Below are positions 1 to 10,643 of a DNA stretch of 64,000 nt, in pieces. The translations under genes were made by a program, and so were the position numbers. The DNA lies in contig NZ_QVMU01000002.1 in assembly GCF_003605645.1 (NCBI RefSeq), positions 248,001-312,000 of the forward strand, in the 5' to 3' direction. The notes under the pieces are model-generated. The model was given only the letters and a program-made list of their open reading frames with translations, did not search any database and had not been told where the DNA came from. The first letter of the stretch is position 1. Each line of letters opens with the position of its first letter. Source of the stretch: Vibrio sinensis. Its GTDB lineage: Bacteria > Pseudomonadota > Gammaproteobacteria > Enterobacterales > Vibrionaceae.

Positions 1-412
1 ATTGCCAAAAGTATTTCCAGCGAGCAATCAAACCGTCTGTGTTTTTACGCACGACTTTACGATAGTCATCAACAAAGCCTACCGCACCATATCCAAGCAA
101 AACAAAAATGACAGCCCAAACATATGGGTTTGATAGGTTTGCCCACAATAAAATCGTGATCAAAATAGCCGATAAAATCATGATGCCGCCCATCGTCGGC
201 GTACCACGTTTACTAAAGTGGGATTCTGGCCCTTCGTTTCGAACGACTTGACCAATTTGCAATAGTTGTAAACGCTTAATTAGACGCGGCCCCATCCAAA
301 GAGAGATGCCTAATGCAGTGATAACACTAAGAATGGCTCGAAACGACAAGTATTCGAACAAACGGAAAAATGAAAAGTATGGCTGGAGCAGCTCTGCAAG
401 CCAAATAATCAT
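1..412 (-). CDS. mraY: MraY, phospho-MurNAc-pentapeptide translocase (N-terminal part, runs off the window)
   Basis: Integral inner-membrane enzyme that transfers phospho-MurNAc-pentapeptide from UDP to undecaprenyl phosphate, forming lipid I. Only the first 137 or so codons are in the window; the gene continues past base 1. The translation begins [16 protein letters not shown], followed by hydrophobic segments and the conserved stretch with [16 protein letters not shown] at about residues 61-76. The catalytic Asp pair is seen as GFVDDYRK at residues 115-116. Its ATG overlaps the murF stop codon as ATGA (409-412), so translation of the two is probably coupled. It is a member of the minus-strand rsmH-ftsL-ftsI-murE-murF-mraY operon. 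Confidence 0.96.
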   Translation of the reverse strand, partial: MIIWLAELLQPYFSFFRLFEYLSFRAILSVITALGISLWMGPRLIKRLQLLQIGQVVRNEGPESHFSKRGTPTMGGIMILSAILITILLWANLSNPYVWAVIFVLLGYGAVGFVDDYRKVVRKNTDGLIARWKYFWQ

Positions 413-1767
413 GAATACATCTCCTTCAACGCAGTCGCCACTTTACTCATACCTGCACTATTTGCGCCTTTCACTAATAGTACTTGCGGTCCGGATAGGT
501 GATGCATCTGCTGCTTAATAAAATCAACCATGTCTTCATGTGAGGTGAAGTGTGTACCATTACACACTTGACTGATCGCTTTCGCATCAGCCCCATACGT
601 TAACACGTACTCGAAATTGAGTGGGGCAGCATGTTCCCCGACTTGGCGGTGAAGTGCAAGACTTTCATCACCCAACTCGGCCATATTGCCTAAAATTAAC
701 CATTTGGTTCCATTAAAGCTGCTCAACAAATCTGCTGCTGCTTTCATCGCTGGAACACTGGCATTATAACTGTCATCAATAAGTTTAATGGTGTCGCTAA
801 GATCGACCACCTCAACTCGGCCTTTTATCTTAGCTAAGTTCGCTAAGCCGACTCGAACCATGGCTAAACTTGCACCCAGTTCAACTGAAAGCGCTGTAGC
901 AGCAAGCGCATTCGATACGTTATGCTTGCCAATAATCCCTAGCTTGATGACTTCAGAATCTTGGGAGGTATGCAATGTAAACGTCGCTTCCCCTTGCTCA
1001 TTGAGCACGATTGAATCAGCAAAGTAGTCAGCTGTTCGGTCAGTCAATGAAAAGGTCTTCACTTGTTTATCGGCAAGAACATCTATCCAAAACTCATCAC
1101 CATGACTATCTAGGTTAACAACCGCAACACCGCTTGGTGGTAAGCCTTGATAAATTTCACCTTTTGCCTGTTTAACACCATCAATCGAACCAAACCCCTC
1201 CAAATGTGCTGCAGCCACATTGTTAACCAACGCAACTTGAGGTTTAACTAATTGTGTGGTGTATGCAATTTCACCGATGTGGTTGGCCCCTAACTCAATA
1301 ACCGCATAATCATCTTCACGTGTTGAACGTAGCAATGTTAAGGGTACGCCAATCTCATTATTAAAGTTGCCCGCTGTAAAAAGAACTTGGCCTTGCTGAG
1401 CCATAATGCTGGCGACCATCTCTTTCACCGTGGTTTTACCACAGCTTCCCGTGATGGCGACGGTCGGGGTTTGACACGCTTGATGAACATATGCCCCAAG
1501 CAAGCCTAAAGCTATTTTTGTATCAGCTACCACAAGTTGTGGAATAGCAAAAGGCAACTGACGGCTAACTAACAATGCGCTAGCTCCAGCTTCAACCGCT
1601 TTTTCAGCAAAATCGTGAGCGTCAAATTGCTCACCAATTAAAGCAACAAACATCGCACCTGGTGCGATTGTTCGTGTATCTGTTGATACTGCATTAATTT
1701 CGACATCAGTCCCCACGAGCGTCGCATCTAACACATCAGTCAACTGGCTTAACTTAAGTGTGATCAT
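409..1767 (-). CDS. murF: MurF, UDP-MurNAc-tripeptide D-alanyl-D-alanine ligase
   Basis: Cytoplasmic ATP-dependent Mur ligase that adds D-Ala-D-Ala to UDP-MurNAc-L-Ala-D-Glu-mDAP, the last soluble precursor step. The 452-residue length is normal for the family. The P-loop is [14 protein letters not shown] at about residues 105-118, followed by the Mur-ligase middle domain ([23 protein letters not shown]) and a C-terminal domain with [11 protein letters not shown]. The ATG overlaps the murE stop (1764-1767) and the stop overlaps the mraY start, both as ATGA, so it lies in the middle of a tightly coupled operon. No lesions are seen. Confidence 0.98.
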   Translation of the reverse strand: MITLKLSQLTDVLDATLVGTDVEINAVSTDTRTIAPGAMFVALIGEQFDAHDFAEKAVEAGASALLVSRQLPFAIPQLVVADTKIALGLLGAYVHQACQTPTVAITGSCGKTTVKEMVASIMAQQGQVLFTAGNFNNEIGVPLTLLRSTREDDYAVIELGANHIGEIAYTTQLVKPQVALVNNVAAAHLEGFGSIDGVKQAKGEIYQGLPPSGVAVVNLDSHGDEFWIDVLADKQVKTFSLTDRTADYFADSIVLNEQGEATFTLHTSQDSEVIKLGIIGKHNVSNALAATALSVELGASLAMVRVGLANLAKIKGRVEVVDLSDTIKLIDDSYNASVPAMKAAADLLSSFNGTKWLILGNMAELGDESLALHRQVGEHAAPLNFEYVLTYGADAKAISQVCNGTHFTSHEDMVDFIKQQMHHLSGPQVLLVKGANSAGMSKVATALKEMYS

Positions 1768-3248
1768 AGTGTGACTCCTAACAACTGCATCGCTGACTCA
1801 CGATCTGAATAGTGTATGGTCTCGTTAGCCATCACTTGATAATCTTCATGGCCTTTACCAGCCAACAAGATAATGTCGTTTTCTTCAGCCTGAGCTAACG
1901 CATATTGCAACGCATTAAATCGGCTATGTTCAATTTGTGCGTTACCTGGCTTCTGCATTCCCTCAAGCATGTCATTGACGATCATGGCTGGGTTTTCACT
2001 ACGAGGATTATCATCGGTTAAAATAACCTTATCCGCCAAACGCTCGCCGATAGAAGCCATCATAGGACGCTTACCTTTATCTCGGTCTCCGCCACAACCA
2101 AAAATAGCCCATAACTTGCCATGACAATGCACTCGTAATGCCATTAGCGCTTTTTCTAATGCATCAGGAGTATGTGCATAATCAACCACCACTTTCGCTT
2201 TCCCATCGGCTTGGAATAACTCCATTCGACCTAATACAGGAACGAGGTTTGGTGCACTATTTAACAACTGTTGTTTATCAAAACCTAACGCGAGTAAGGT
2301 CGTCAATGCGAGTAACACATTGGAGGCATTAAATTCACCTATCAGTGGGATAGTAAAATGCCCTTGACCAAAATGGCCATCAAACGCCAATGAAATACCC
2401 GCTTCAGAATAATGAACCTCTGTCGCCCAGACTCCATGCTTCAAAACGTTAGGTTGTAATGATACCGCTAAAGAAGTCGGCAGTGATTCGCTCCACGCTA
2501 ATCCAATTTCGTCATCGACATTAATCACAGCATGTTCGCAATGATGTTCGGTAAATAAGCTCAATTTAGCTCGCGCGTACTCTTCCATTGAACCGTGGTA
2601 GTCAAGATGATCTCGGCTTAGGTTTGAGAATACACCGACCGAAAAAGGCAACGCTTTAATACGCCCCTGAACCAAGCCATGTGACGAAACTTCTAATGCA
2701 GTATAGCTTGCCCCTTGCTGGGCAAATTCTGAAAGCTGTCTTTGAATTTCAACCGCATTTCCTGTGGTGTTTGCTGCGGGTTGCAATGTGTCTAAAAAAC
2801 CATTGCCCGTCGTCCCCATCACCGCAGCTCGTTGGCCAAGCAACTCTAACCACTGAGCAATAATTTGGGTAATGGTTGTCTTACCATTAGTGCCAGTAAC
2901 ACCAATCAGCTTTAAAGAACCCAAGGAATATAAACGGCCAGCAAGTTCAGACAAGATTTGTCCTAAATGATCTAAATAGACGATCACCACTCCATCTTGA
3001 ACAAGGTATTCACCATGAGGATGGTCATCGCAAGCTTGAGCAAGAATTGCATTCGCTCCTTGCGCAATTGCAACATCAATAAATTGACGACCATCAACAG
3101 CATGGCCTTTGATTGCAACAAACGTCGTTCCCTGAATAACCTTTCGGCTATCAAGTTCCAACTCGGAGATCGTCACATCTGAACAGCATTGAGTGGAAAT
3201 ATCCAACCAAGGAGAAAGCAATGTGATTAAGGAGAGTCCGTGCGACAT
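1764..3248 (-). CDS. murE: MurE, UDP-MurNAc-L-alanyl-D-glutamate--meso-diaminopimelate ligase
   Basis: Cytoplasmic Mur ligase adding meso-diaminopimelate to UDP-MurNAc-dipeptide. It has 494 residues. The P-loop [12 protein letters not shown] lies near residues 116-127. The motif DDNPRSENP at about residues 411-419 matches the DNPR signature that reads meso-DAP rather than lysine, as expected for a Gram-negative wall. ALEVSSHGL and [13 protein letters not shown] are further family motifs. Twelve bases separate it from ftsI and it overlaps murF by four, so it belongs to the same transcript. An alternative assignment is unlikely. Confidence 0.98.
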   Translation of the reverse strand: MSHGLSLITLLSPWLDISTQCCSDVTISELELDSRKVIQGTTFVAIKGHAVDGRQFIDVAIAQGANAILAQACDDHPHGEYLVQDGVVIVYLDHLGQILSELAGRLYSLGSLKLIGVTGTNGKTTITQIIAQWLELLGQRAAVMGTTGNGFLDTLQPAANTTGNAVEIQRQLSEFAQQGASYTALEVSSHGLVQGRIKALPFSVGVFSNLSRDHLDYHGSMEEYARAKLSLFTEHHCEHAVINVDDEIGLAWSESLPTSLAVSLQPNVLKHGVWATEVHYSEAGISLAFDGHFGQGHFTIPLIGEFNASNVLLALTTLLALGFDKQQLLNSAPNLVPVLGRMELFQADGKAKVVVDYAHTPDALEKALMALRVHCHGKLWAIFGCGGDRDKGKRPMMASIGERLADKVILTDDNPRSENPAMIVNDMLEGMQKPGNAQIEHSRFNALQYALAQAEENDIILLAGKGHEDYQVMANETIHYSDRESAMQLLGVTL

Positions 3249-3260
3249 AACTGTTCCTAT

Positions 3261-4994
3261 TTATTCTTGTTTGAATTTGTTTTCATCAGGTGCCACGTTG
3301 AGAATCTGTAATGCACCTTTCATTATTTCAGAGAAAACCGGGCCGGCTACCGAACCACCGTAGTAGTTATCACCTTGAGGCTCATTAACCACAACAACGA
3401 GAGCGACACGAGGGTCACTTGCAGGAGCTACGCCGGCAGTATAAGCAAAATATTCATCGCCATAGCCACCCGCTATCGCTTTACGGGATGTACCTGTTTT
3501 TGCTGCGACGCGATAACCAGGAACCGCGGCTTTAGTCGCCGTGCCCCCAGGCTGCGTTACCGTTTCCAACATGGTTAACACCATTTGTGCGTTTTCACGG
3601 CCAATAACCTGCTTAGAAAAATCTTGTTGGTTATTTTCGATAATGTGCACAGGTTGATATTTACCATAGTTACCCAATGTGGCGTAGGCATGTGCTAATT
3701 GTAGAGGCGTAATCGTTAAGCCATAACCAAATGAAAGAGTAGCGATTTCAAATTTTGACCAGCGACGACGGTTTGGGAAAATACCGGTACTTTCACCGAT
3801 CAAATTCAAGCCTGATGCTTCGCCAAAACCGACTGAGCTGTACATTCCCAATAACGCTTCTAAAGGCATACCCAATGCTAAGTTCGCCACACCAATATTA
3901 CTGGATTTCTTTAGGATCGTCGTCAAATCGGCTTTGCCAACTTTTGAAGTATCTCGGACTCGGCTACCACCAATTTGCATGATGCCGTTACCCGTATCAA
4001 TCACGGTATTTTTATCTGCCGTGCCATTTTCAAGTGCAGCGAGTACCACAAATGGTTTAACTGTTGAACCTGGCTCAAACGCATCAGTAATCACACGATT
4101 TCGCATTTTGGCCGATTGAAGATCAGAGCGATTATTTGGGTTGTATGACGGAGCGTTAACCATCGCAAGCACCGCGCCAGTTTTCACATCCAAAATAACA
4201 GCAGAACCCGAAGTTGCACGATAATCTGCCACCGCCTGCTTAATTGCTCGATAGGCAATCGCCTGTAAGCGTTGATCAATGGTTAATTCTAATGGTTTAC
4301 CCTCTTCACGCTCTTCAAGGGAGATATTCTCAACCACACGACCATAACGATCTTTACGAATAATTCGCTTACCCGCTTCACCCGTTAGCCATTTATCGTA
4401 ACTACGCTCAACCCCTTCCAAACCATGGCCATCAATCCCGGTCACACCAACAATATGAGCACTTACTTCACCCGCTGGGTAATAACGGCGAGATTCGGCT
4501 TTCAAGCCTATCCCCGCTAGCTTTAACTCACGGATATAATTAGCCATTGCTGGGCTAACTTGGCGTTGGAGATAAATAAATCGACGAGTTTTATTCGCAT
4601 TGATTTTATCGAGCAGGTCTTGTCGTTTGAGGCCTAAAACATCAGCAAGAGCATGCCAACGGTCAATATCCTTAAGTCCACCATTATTTTCTTTAAAAAT
4701 AGTGACAGGATCAGCCCAAACGGCTTCAACAGGCACACTAACAGCGAGGGGCTCCCCATTTCTATCAGAAATAATACCGCGAGCGGAATGGAGTGTTTTG
4801 GCTCGAACGGAACGCATGTCACCTTGTTTAATAAGGTTATCTGGTTCAATGATCTGAATATAAGCAATACGGCCCACCAGAACGGCGAAAGCACAGAAAA
4901 CAAAAAATAAAATCAAATAAAACCGCCAGCGTATCAGCTGTGGCGATTCCGGTTCTGGCTTACTTTTTGTTGGTTTAGATTTTGATGACGTCAT
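3261..4994 (-). CDS. ftsI: FtsI (PBP3), septal peptidoglycan transpeptidase
   Basis: Class B penicillin-binding protein that cross-links septal peptidoglycan in the divisome, working with FtsW, FtsQLB and FtsN. At 577 residues the length is typical. A short basic cytoplasmic tail is followed by one membrane segment (FYLILFFVFCAFAVLVGRI, about residues 26-44), a pedestal domain and the transpeptidase domain. The active-site motifs are EPGSTVKPF (SxxK), KSSNIG (SxN) and AKTGTSRK (KTG). Its ATG overlaps the ftsL stop as ATGA (4991-4994). No premature stop or resistance-type insertion is evident. Confidence 0.98.
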   Translation of the reverse strand: MTSSKSKPTKSKPEPESPQLIRWRFYLILFFVFCAFAVLVGRIAYIQIIEPDNLIKQGDMRSVRAKTLHSARGIISDRNGEPLAVSVPVEAVWADPVTIFKENNGGLKDIDRWHALADVLGLKRQDLLDKINANKTRRFIYLQRQVSPAMANYIRELKLAGIGLKAESRRYYPAGEVSAHIVGVTGIDGHGLEGVERSYDKWLTGEAGKRIIRKDRYGRVVENISLEEREEGKPLELTIDQRLQAIAYRAIKQAVADYRATSGSAVILDVKTGAVLAMVNAPSYNPNNRSDLQSAKMRNRVITDAFEPGSTVKPFVVLAALENGTADKNTVIDTGNGIMQIGGSRVRDTSKVGKADLTTILKKSSNIGVANLALGMPLEALLGMYSSVGFGEASGLNLIGESTGIFPNRRRWSKFEIATLSFGYGLTITPLQLAHAYATLGNYGKYQPVHIIENNQQDFSKQVIGRENAQMVLTMLETVTQPGGTATKAAVPGYRVAAKTGTSRKAIAGGYGDEYFAYTAGVAPASDPRVALVVVVNEPQGDNYYGGSVAGPVFSEIMKGALQILNVAPDENKFKQE

Positions 4995-5308
4995 GGTAGA
5001 TCAATTATCACTTCTTTGTCGGCATCTGGGCGCTTCATATCAAGGTCCTGCTTTGCAACAGCTTGAACTCGGCTATGCTCCGATAGAGCCGTTTCTTCTA
5101 ATAATAAATTTCGCCATTCATTATCCAACCGCTCACGTTCAACCAATGACTGATCTTTTTCAGTGATCGCTTGTCGCGAATGGTGAGTGGTAAACACAAC
5201 CCCCATTGCACTGACAAAAATCATTAACATTAAAATAAGGGGCACTCGACCTACAGAAATTAGGTCGAGTAGAATAATCTTGGCGAGATTTATTTTTTTC
5301 TGACTCAT
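4991..5308 (-). CDS. ftsL: FtsL, divisome bitopic membrane protein
   Basis: Small bitopic inner-membrane protein that forms the FtsQLB complex and helps activate FtsWI at the septum. The 105 residues show a short cytoplasmic tail, a membrane segment (VPLILMLMIFVSAMGVVF, about residues 18-35) and a periplasmic coiled-coil-like part (LVERERLDNEWRNLLLEE). FtsL sequences diverge strongly, so the call rests on this architecture plus its position between rsmH (6 bp upstream) and ftsI (4 bp overlap), which is the invariant order of this cluster. Confidence 0.94.
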   Translation of the reverse strand: MSQKKINLAKIILLDLISVGRVPLILMLMIFVSAMGVVFTTHHSRQAITEKDQSLVERERLDNEWRNLLLEETALSEHSRVQAVAKQDLDMKRPDADKEVIIDLP

Positions 5309-5314
5309 TCTTCG

Positions 5315-6265
5315 TTACAGTTTTTCTGCCAAACGAAGCACTGAGCTACGAGAGCGAGTATTCATTTCAACTTCATCTTTGGTCGGCTTGATGGCTTTGC
5401 CAACGGCTTTCATGTTCGCACTGCCTAATTCTCGAATTTGAGCTTCAGTCATTGGGATACCATGTGGAACCTCTGGTCCCTTGCTCTCTTTACGAATAAA
5501 GCGTTTAACCATGCGGTCTTCTAGAGAATGGAAGCTGATCACTGATAGGCGGCCCTGTGGAGCAAGAATACTTGCCGCACCTTTCAACGCTGTATCAATT
5601 TCTTCTAGTTCACTATTGATGTAAATACGAAATGCTTGGAATGCTCGTGTTGCTGGGTGTTTTTTCTCTTTGAAACTTTTTGGAGCAACATCTGAAATCA
5701 GTTTTGCTAACTGACCAGTACGAGTTAATGGCTCATTCTCTTCGTTTTCACGATAAGCAACGATCCCCTTGGCAATACGGCGAGCATGTTTGTCTTCACC
5801 AAACTCACGAATTACCCAAGTGATATCATCCAAATCCGCTTCAGTTAACCATTGAGCAACTGAGATACCTGATGTTGGATCCATACGCATATCAAGCGGG
5901 CCATCTTTCATGAAGCTAAAACCACGCTCGGCATCATCAAGTTGTGGTGATGAAACCCCAAGGTCTAGCAGTACACCATCTACTTTACCAACTAAGTCAT
6001 ATTCTTGCGCATATTGCGCCATACCAGAAAAAGGACCATGGATAATAGTAAAGCGTGGGTCATCAATCGTTTTTGCTTCAGCAATGGCTTGTGGATCGCG
6101 ATCGATACTAAACAAACGGCCATTCTCGCCCAATTTAGATAGTATGGTTCGGCTATGACCACCACGCCCGAATGTCCCGTCGATATAGGTGCCATCAGGT
6201 TTAATAGCTAGGCCATCAATAGATTCATGCAAAAGTACTGATACGTGTTTAAATGCTTCGGTCAT
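5315..6265 (-). CDS. rsmH: RsmH, 16S rRNA m4C1402 methyltransferase
   Basis: SAM-dependent enzyme that N4-methylates C1402 in the decoding centre of 16S rRNA. It has 316 residues, as usual. The start is [15 protein letters not shown], the glycine-rich SAM loop is [15 protein letters not shown] near residues 28-42, and the signature [20 protein letters not shown] follows. It is the first gene of the division/cell-wall operon here. In most relatives mraZ precedes it, but only about 190 bp separate its start from rnpB and no mraZ is present. Confidence 0.98.
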   Translation of the reverse strand: MTEAFKHVSVLLHESIDGLAIKPDGTYIDGTFGRGGHSRTILSKLGENGRLFSIDRDPQAIAEAKTIDDPRFTIIHGPFSGMAQYAQEYDLVGKVDGVLLDLGVSSPQLDDAERGFSFMKDGPLDMRMDPTSGISVAQWLTEADLDDITWVIREFGEDKHARRIAKGIVAYRENEENEPLTRTGQLAKLISDVAPKSFKEKKHPATRAFQAFRIYINSELEEIDTALKGAASILAPQGRLSVISFHSLEDRMVKRFIRKESKGPEVPHGIPMTEAQIRELGSANMKAVGKAIKPTKDEVEMNTRSRSSVLRLAEKL

Positions 6266-6451
6266 AGTTATCTCATCTAGCTATCGCATTGACGTGGTGA
6301 AACTAACCAGTGTACTGATTTAGTCGCTTATCGCTACCTTTGACAGGTAGGATCACGTGATATTGCGCTAAGTTTATTGCTTACAAAAAAATTTTCGTCA
6401 ATAAAAAGCAAAAAACCCACCATAACCGTAGGATTATGGTGGGTCTCGAAT
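6266..6451 (-). promoter_or_regulatory. Upstream region of the rsmH-ftsL-ftsI-mur operon
   Basis: This non-coding stretch must hold the promoter of the division/cell-wall operon. On the minus strand, a TTGACG (6396-6401) lies just past the rnpB terminator, with an AT-rich stretch about 17-19 bases downstream, a weak promoter candidate. Further towards rsmH are a perfect 10-bp palindrome ATCACGTGAT (6352-6361) and a 6-bp hairpin CTACCT/AGGTAG (6336-6352 region). I see no TGGG-type MraZ boxes. Function of the palindrome is unknown. Confidence 0.35.
6409..6444 (-). terminator. Intrinsic terminator of rnpB
   Basis: On the minus strand an 11-bp stem (ACCCACCATAA with TTATGGTGGGT, 6434-6444 and 6415-6425) closes an 8-9 base loop and runs into a T-tract. 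It begins a few bases past the RNase P RNA 3' end. Confidence 0.9.
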
Positions 6452-6858
<407 letters not shown>

Positions 6859-6952
6859 AGGCGGATTGTATAGGGAAGTGAGAGCAGAGTCTAGCAAGAT
6901 CATCGCATAGCTCACAGATCTCGACTGTTTGGTTAAATAGTCAACAAATCGA

Positions 6953-7816
6953 TTAATCTAAATTCTCTAAACCCCACTTATAAAGTGCATTTTTTTTCAA
7001 ATTATAGATTTCAGCCGCCAAAGCCGCGGCTTTTTTTAGCGGTAACTCTTTACTCAAGATAGCCAGAGTGCGGGTCACTTCATCAGGTAACGACTCTAAA
7101 ACTGCTTCACGGTGGCCATGAACAAGTAACACCATTTCGCCACGTTGCTGGTTACTATCTGCTTGAACCCACTCAAATAACTCACCAAGCGGTAAACCTT
7201 GGAAAGTCTCAAATGTTTTTGTTAACTCACGAGCAAGAACCACTTCACGATCTGGACCTAAAATTTCCAACATGTCTTTCAACGAATCAAGGATACGGTG
7301 TGGCGATTCGTAAAAAATACAAGTGCGTTCAGCTTTCGCAATTTCAAGAAATTTATCTTTTCTACCTTTGCTTTTCGCTGGTAAAAAACCTTCGAAGCTA
7401 AAGCGATCTGACGGTAGACCTGAAGCGCTCAACGCAGTGATAACAGCGCATGCGCCAGGAAGTGGCACAACTTTTACGCCTGCTTGACGACATTTTGTTA
7501 CCAAGTGGTATCCTGGATCACTAATTAAAGGGGTACCCGCATCAGACACTAATGCGATAGACTGTCCCTCTAATAATTTTTCGACTAAAACTTGTGCTTT
7601 TTGTTGTTCGTTGTGATCATGTAGAGCAAAGGTTTTAGTTTGAATATTGAAGTGTGATAGTAATTTTCCGGTATGACGAGTGTCTTCGGCTGCTATCAGA
7701 TCCACGCTAGATAAGACCTCAATCGCGCGTTGCGTTATATCTCCCAAATTCCCGATAGGGGTGGGTACGATGAATAAAGTTGGGATCTGGTCTGGTAAGG
7801 TTTTGTTATCTGTCAT
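6953..7816 (-). CDS. rsmI: RsmI, 16S rRNA 2'-O-methyltransferase (C1402)
   Basis: SAM-dependent tetrapyrrole-methylase-fold enzyme that 2'-O-methylates C1402 of 16S rRNA, the same nucleotide that the nearby RsmH N4-methylates. It has 287 residues. Family motifs are [14 protein letters not shown] at about residues 15-28, [29 protein letters not shown] and [16 protein letters not shown]. It is transcribed away from lpoA, with a 63-base divergent spacer. The close placement of rsmI and rsmH, either side of rnpB, makes this a small decoding-centre modification neighbourhood. Confidence 0.97.
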   Translation of the reverse strand: MTDNKTLPDQIPTLFIVPTPIGNLGDITQRAIEVLSSVDLIAAEDTRHTGKLLSHFNIQTKTFALHDHNEQQKAQVLVEKLLEGQSIALVSDAGTPLISDPGYHLVTKCRQAGVKVVPLPGACAVITALSASGLPSDRFSFEGFLPAKSKGRKDKFLEIAKAERTCIFYESPHRILDSLKDMLEILGPDREVVLARELTKTFETFQGLPLGELFEWVQADSNQQRGEMVLLVHGHREAVLESLPDEVTRTLAILSKELPLKKAAALAAEIYNLKKNALYKWGLENLD

Positions 7817-7845
7817 TTGTTTAGCATCACTTCAACGATTAATAT
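7817..7845 (+). promoter_or_regulatory. Candidate sigma70 promoter for lpoA
   Basis: TTGTTT (7817-7822) and TAATAT (7840-7845) are separated by exactly 17 bases, about 35 bases ahead of the lpoA ATG in the 63-base divergent rsmI/lpoA spacer. Reading only; no experimental support. Confidence 0.45.
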
Positions 7846-7879
7846 AGACACAATTGTATACGGACTTAATGAAGAACTC

Positions 7880-9694
7880 ATGGCTATGAAAAACCAAAAG
7901 CGCCTAAGTGTAACACGCTTACTGACTCCTGTAGCTCTCGCTGTCACTTTAGCAGCGTGTTCAACGACACCATCAGCACCAAACTCGGTTGATATTACGA
8001 CAGCTCCAACGCAATCGGCTCAGAGTTACCTAATGCAAGCCGATAGCTCCACAGGCAGTCTTCAAAGCGATTGGTTAATCATGGCTTTCAAAGCTGCGGT
8101 TATTGCTGGTGACGAACAACAAGCTGAGCTATTAACCCAACGAATTGCTCGCCAAACGCTTTCTGACTCACAGCAAGCTGAGTGGCAACTCACTCGTGCT
8201 GAGTTACTAAAAAAACAGAACCAAACAGCACAAATTGTTGAAATGCTCAACTTCCGTCCATCTTGGCAGCTTTCTAATGAGCAATGGAAGCAATATCATC
8301 AACTTCGCGTCGATAGCTACTTAGCGAGTAATGATGAGTTTAATGCCGCTTACGAACTTACCGAGTTAAGTAAATATGCACCAAGTGCTGAACAGGCCTC
8401 AATTTCTCAAGCTATTTGGGCTAACTTACAGCTAACCCCTCTGAATCAATTAACTGAATTCACGCTGAGCCAGAACGATGCTGTTTTTTCAGGTTGGGTT
8501 CAACTTGCTGTGTACCAAAAAACCTTTGCAGGCAACCTCAACCAGCTTAAAAGTGTGTTAGAGCAATGGTTATTAGAACACCCTAACCACCCTGCTGCTC
8601 TGTATACTCCACAATCGATTACTGACATTCTGGCATTGAATATCGTCAAGCCACAAAATACCGCACTACTATTGCCACTAACGGGTAAATTCAGTCAGCA
8701 AGCAAAACTGATCCGTGATGGCTTTATTTTGCAAATGATGAATGACCCGCAACGTGATGAAAATGCGACGCTCACTGTATTAGATACCAATACAACGACC
8801 ATTGAAGTTTTAAAACAAACATTCGCTGAAAAGAATATTGATTTCGTTGTTGGCCCTCTGATGAAAGAGAACGTTGCAACACTGCAAAGTGTTCTAAATG
8901 AATCGGGTTCAACTTTACCGATGTTAGCGCTGAATATCCCTGAAGATCTTCAATATGGCAATAACACGTGTTACCTATCATTGTCGCCAGATCAAGAAGT
9001 AGCACAAGCGGCAAAACACCTATTTAAAGAAGGGTACCGTTACCCACTGATCCTCGCACCTAAAGGTCGCCTAGGTTCTCGCGTCGTACAAGCTTTCGAA
9101 GATGAATGGACGAAATACAGCAACAATAAAGTTTCTGTCGATCTATTTGGGGACAAACGCCAACTGCAACGCAGCATCAATAAAGCGTTTGGCCTACAAG
9201 ATAGCCAACAACATATTGCGCAAATGGAATCACTACTAAATATTCCACTAGAGAGCCAGCCTCGTAGCCGTCGTGATGTGGATGCTGTTTATATTGTCGC
9301 AAGCAGTGGCGAATTAACACTAATCAAACCTTTCATTGAAGTTGCTATCAATCCAGATACTACGCCACCAAAGCTTTTCTCTAACTCACGAAGTAACAAT
9401 GGTCGTCAGCAATTTGAAGACCTTACTGGGGTTATTTATAGCGATATACCACTGTTGATTGATCCTGAAGCATCACTTGAATCACAAATGAATCAGGCTT
9501 GGCCGAAAGGCAACAACGCAGAGAAACGTCTGCAAGCACTAGGTATGGATGCCTACTTACTCATTGAGCAATTACCGCAAATGAAACTGGTACCTGATTA
9601 CCAGTTAAACGGTAATACTGGCGTCCTTTCGATAGACAACCATTGTGTTGTACATAGAGAAATGAGCTGGGCGGCACATGGGGATGATAAGTAA
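7880..9694 (+). CDS. lpoA: LpoA, outer-membrane lipoprotein activator of PBP1A
   Basis: Outer-membrane lipoprotein that reaches through the periplasm and stimulates the peptidoglycan synthase PBP1A. From the ATG at 7880 it has 604 residues. The lipoprotein signal is KRLSVTRLLTPVALAVTLAAC, with lipobox LAAC. Then come a helical TPR-like N-terminal half and a C-terminal domain resembling periplasmic-binding-protein folds (NTALLLPLTGKFSQQAKLIR, VDAVYIVASSGELTLIKPF). The reading frame is open 21 codons further upstream, but the signal peptide and a GAAG just before 7880 favour this start; 7886 is also possible. It opens the lpoA-yraN-diaA-dolP set. Confidence 0.95.
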   Translation: MAMKNQKRLSVTRLLTPVALAVTLAACSTTPSAPNSVDITTAPTQSAQSYLMQADSSTGSLQSDWLIMAFKAAVIAGDEQQAELLTQRIARQTLSDSQQAEWQLTRAELLKKQNQTAQIVEMLNFRPSWQLSNEQWKQYHQLRVDSYLASNDEFNAAYELTELSKYAPSAEQASISQAIWANLQLTPLNQLTEFTLSQNDAVFSGWVQLAVYQKTFAGNLNQLKSVLEQWLLEHPNHPAALYTPQSITDILALNIVKPQNTALLLPLTGKFSQQAKLIRDGFILQMMNDPQRDENATLTVLDTNTTTIEVLKQTFAEKNIDFVVGPLMKENVATLQSVLNESGSTLPMLALNIPEDLQYGNNTCYLSLSPDQEVAQAAKHLFKEGYRYPLILAPKGRLGSRVVQAFEDEWTKYSNNKVSVDLFGDKRQLQRSINKAFGLQDSQQHIAQMESLLNIPLESQPRSRRDVDAVYIVASSGELTLIKPFIEVAINPDTTPPKLFSNSRSNNGRQQFEDLTGVIYSDIPLLIDPEASLESQMNQAWPKGNNAEKRLQALGMDAYLLIEQLPQMKLVPDYQLNGNTGVLSIDNHCVVHREMSWAAHGDDK

Positions 9695-10046
9695 AACCCA
9701 CAAAGGTAAACACTATGAAGCCGTCGCCGAAAGATATCTCTCTGGCGACGGCTTGAGTATAATAACGCGCAACTTCCATGCTCGCGGTGGGGAAATAGAC
9801 CTTATCATGCGAGATGGGCAAACTATTGTTTTTGTTGAAGTGCGCTACCGACAATCACAACATTATGGTCATGCTGCGGAAACCGTTACCAAAAGCAAAA
9901 TGAACAACATCATTCGTGCTGCAAATGTCTGGTTAAAACAGCAAGGCTTATCAAGCTACACCACTGATTACCGATTTGATTTGATTGCTATTCATAATGA
10001 CGGCAAAGAGATCGATTGGATACAGAACGCGATAACTCAAGGATAA
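9678..10046 (+). CDS. yraN: YraN, UPF0102 family endonuclease-fold protein
   Basis: Small conserved protein with a restriction-endonuclease-like fold; its cellular role is not settled. The 122 residues carry the family core [24 protein letters not shown], where the E-x-D of GEIDLI and the later FVEVRYR form the expected metal-binding pattern. It overlaps the lpoA end by 17 bp; an internal ATG at 9684 is an alternative start. The lpoA-yraN-diaA-dolP order is the same as in E. coli. Confidence 0.93.
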   Translation: MGMISKTHKGKHYEAVAERYLSGDGLSIITRNFHARGGEIDLIMRDGQTIVFVEVRYRQSQHYGHAAETVTKSKMNNIIRAANVWLKQQGLSSYTTDYRFDLIAIHNDGKEIDWIQNAITQG

Positions 10047-10048
10047 AC

Positions 10049-10639
10049 ATGCTAGAGAGCATTAAAGAAAGTTTTACAGAAAGCATCCAAATCCAAATTG
10101 CAGCAGCAGAAGCATTACCAGATGCCATTACACACGCTGCTCAAGCGATGGTCTCCAGTTTACTTAACGGAAACAAAGTTCTCTGCTGTGGTAATGGAGG
10201 TTCTTCCTCTAATGCTCAGCAGTTCGTCTCTTGCTTGCTCAATAGATTTGAAACAGAACGCCCTAGCCTTCCTGCAATGGCTCTCACTGCTGATATAACA
10301 ACCTTGACCGCTGTTGCTAATGATTACCATTACGAGCAGATTTTCTCTAAGCAAGTTCGTGCATTTGGTCAGGCTGGCGATATCTTGCTTGCTATCTCAA
10401 CGAGTGGTAACAGTAAGAACATCATAAAAGCAATGGAAGCAGCAGTAACCCGAGATATGACGATCATTGCGTTAACCGGTAAAGATGGCGGTGAAATGGC
10501 TGGCTTACTTGGTGAGCATGATGTTGAAATTCGCATTCCATCTCACAGAACAGCAAGAATTCATGAGGTGCATATGGTGACGCTACATTGCTTATGCGAT
10601 CTTATCGACCAAGTTCTATTCCCAGCCCACGAAGAGTAA
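10049..10639 (+). CDS. diaA: DiaA, DnaA initiator-associating SIS-domain protein
   Basis: SIS-domain protein related to phosphoheptose isomerase GmhA; in E. coli DiaA binds DnaA and promotes orderly assembly at oriC. From MLESIKESF (start 10049, two bases after the yraN stop) it has 196 residues, the E. coli length. The frame is open 11 codons further upstream, but that would overlap yraN and lacks support. SIS features are [15 protein letters not shown] and [17 protein letters not shown]. The neighbourhood (yraN before, dolP after) decides DiaA over GmhA. Confidence 0.94.
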   Translation: MLESIKESFTESIQIQIAAAEALPDAITHAAQAMVSSLLNGNKVLCCGNGGSSSNAQQFVSCLLNRFETERPSLPAMALTADITTLTAVANDYHYEQIFSKQVRAFGQAGDILLAISTSGNSKNIIKAMEAAVTRDMTIIALTGKDGGEMAGLLGEHDVEIRIPSHRTARIHEVHMVTLHCLCDLIDQVLFPAHEE

Positions 10640-10643
10640 ATTA

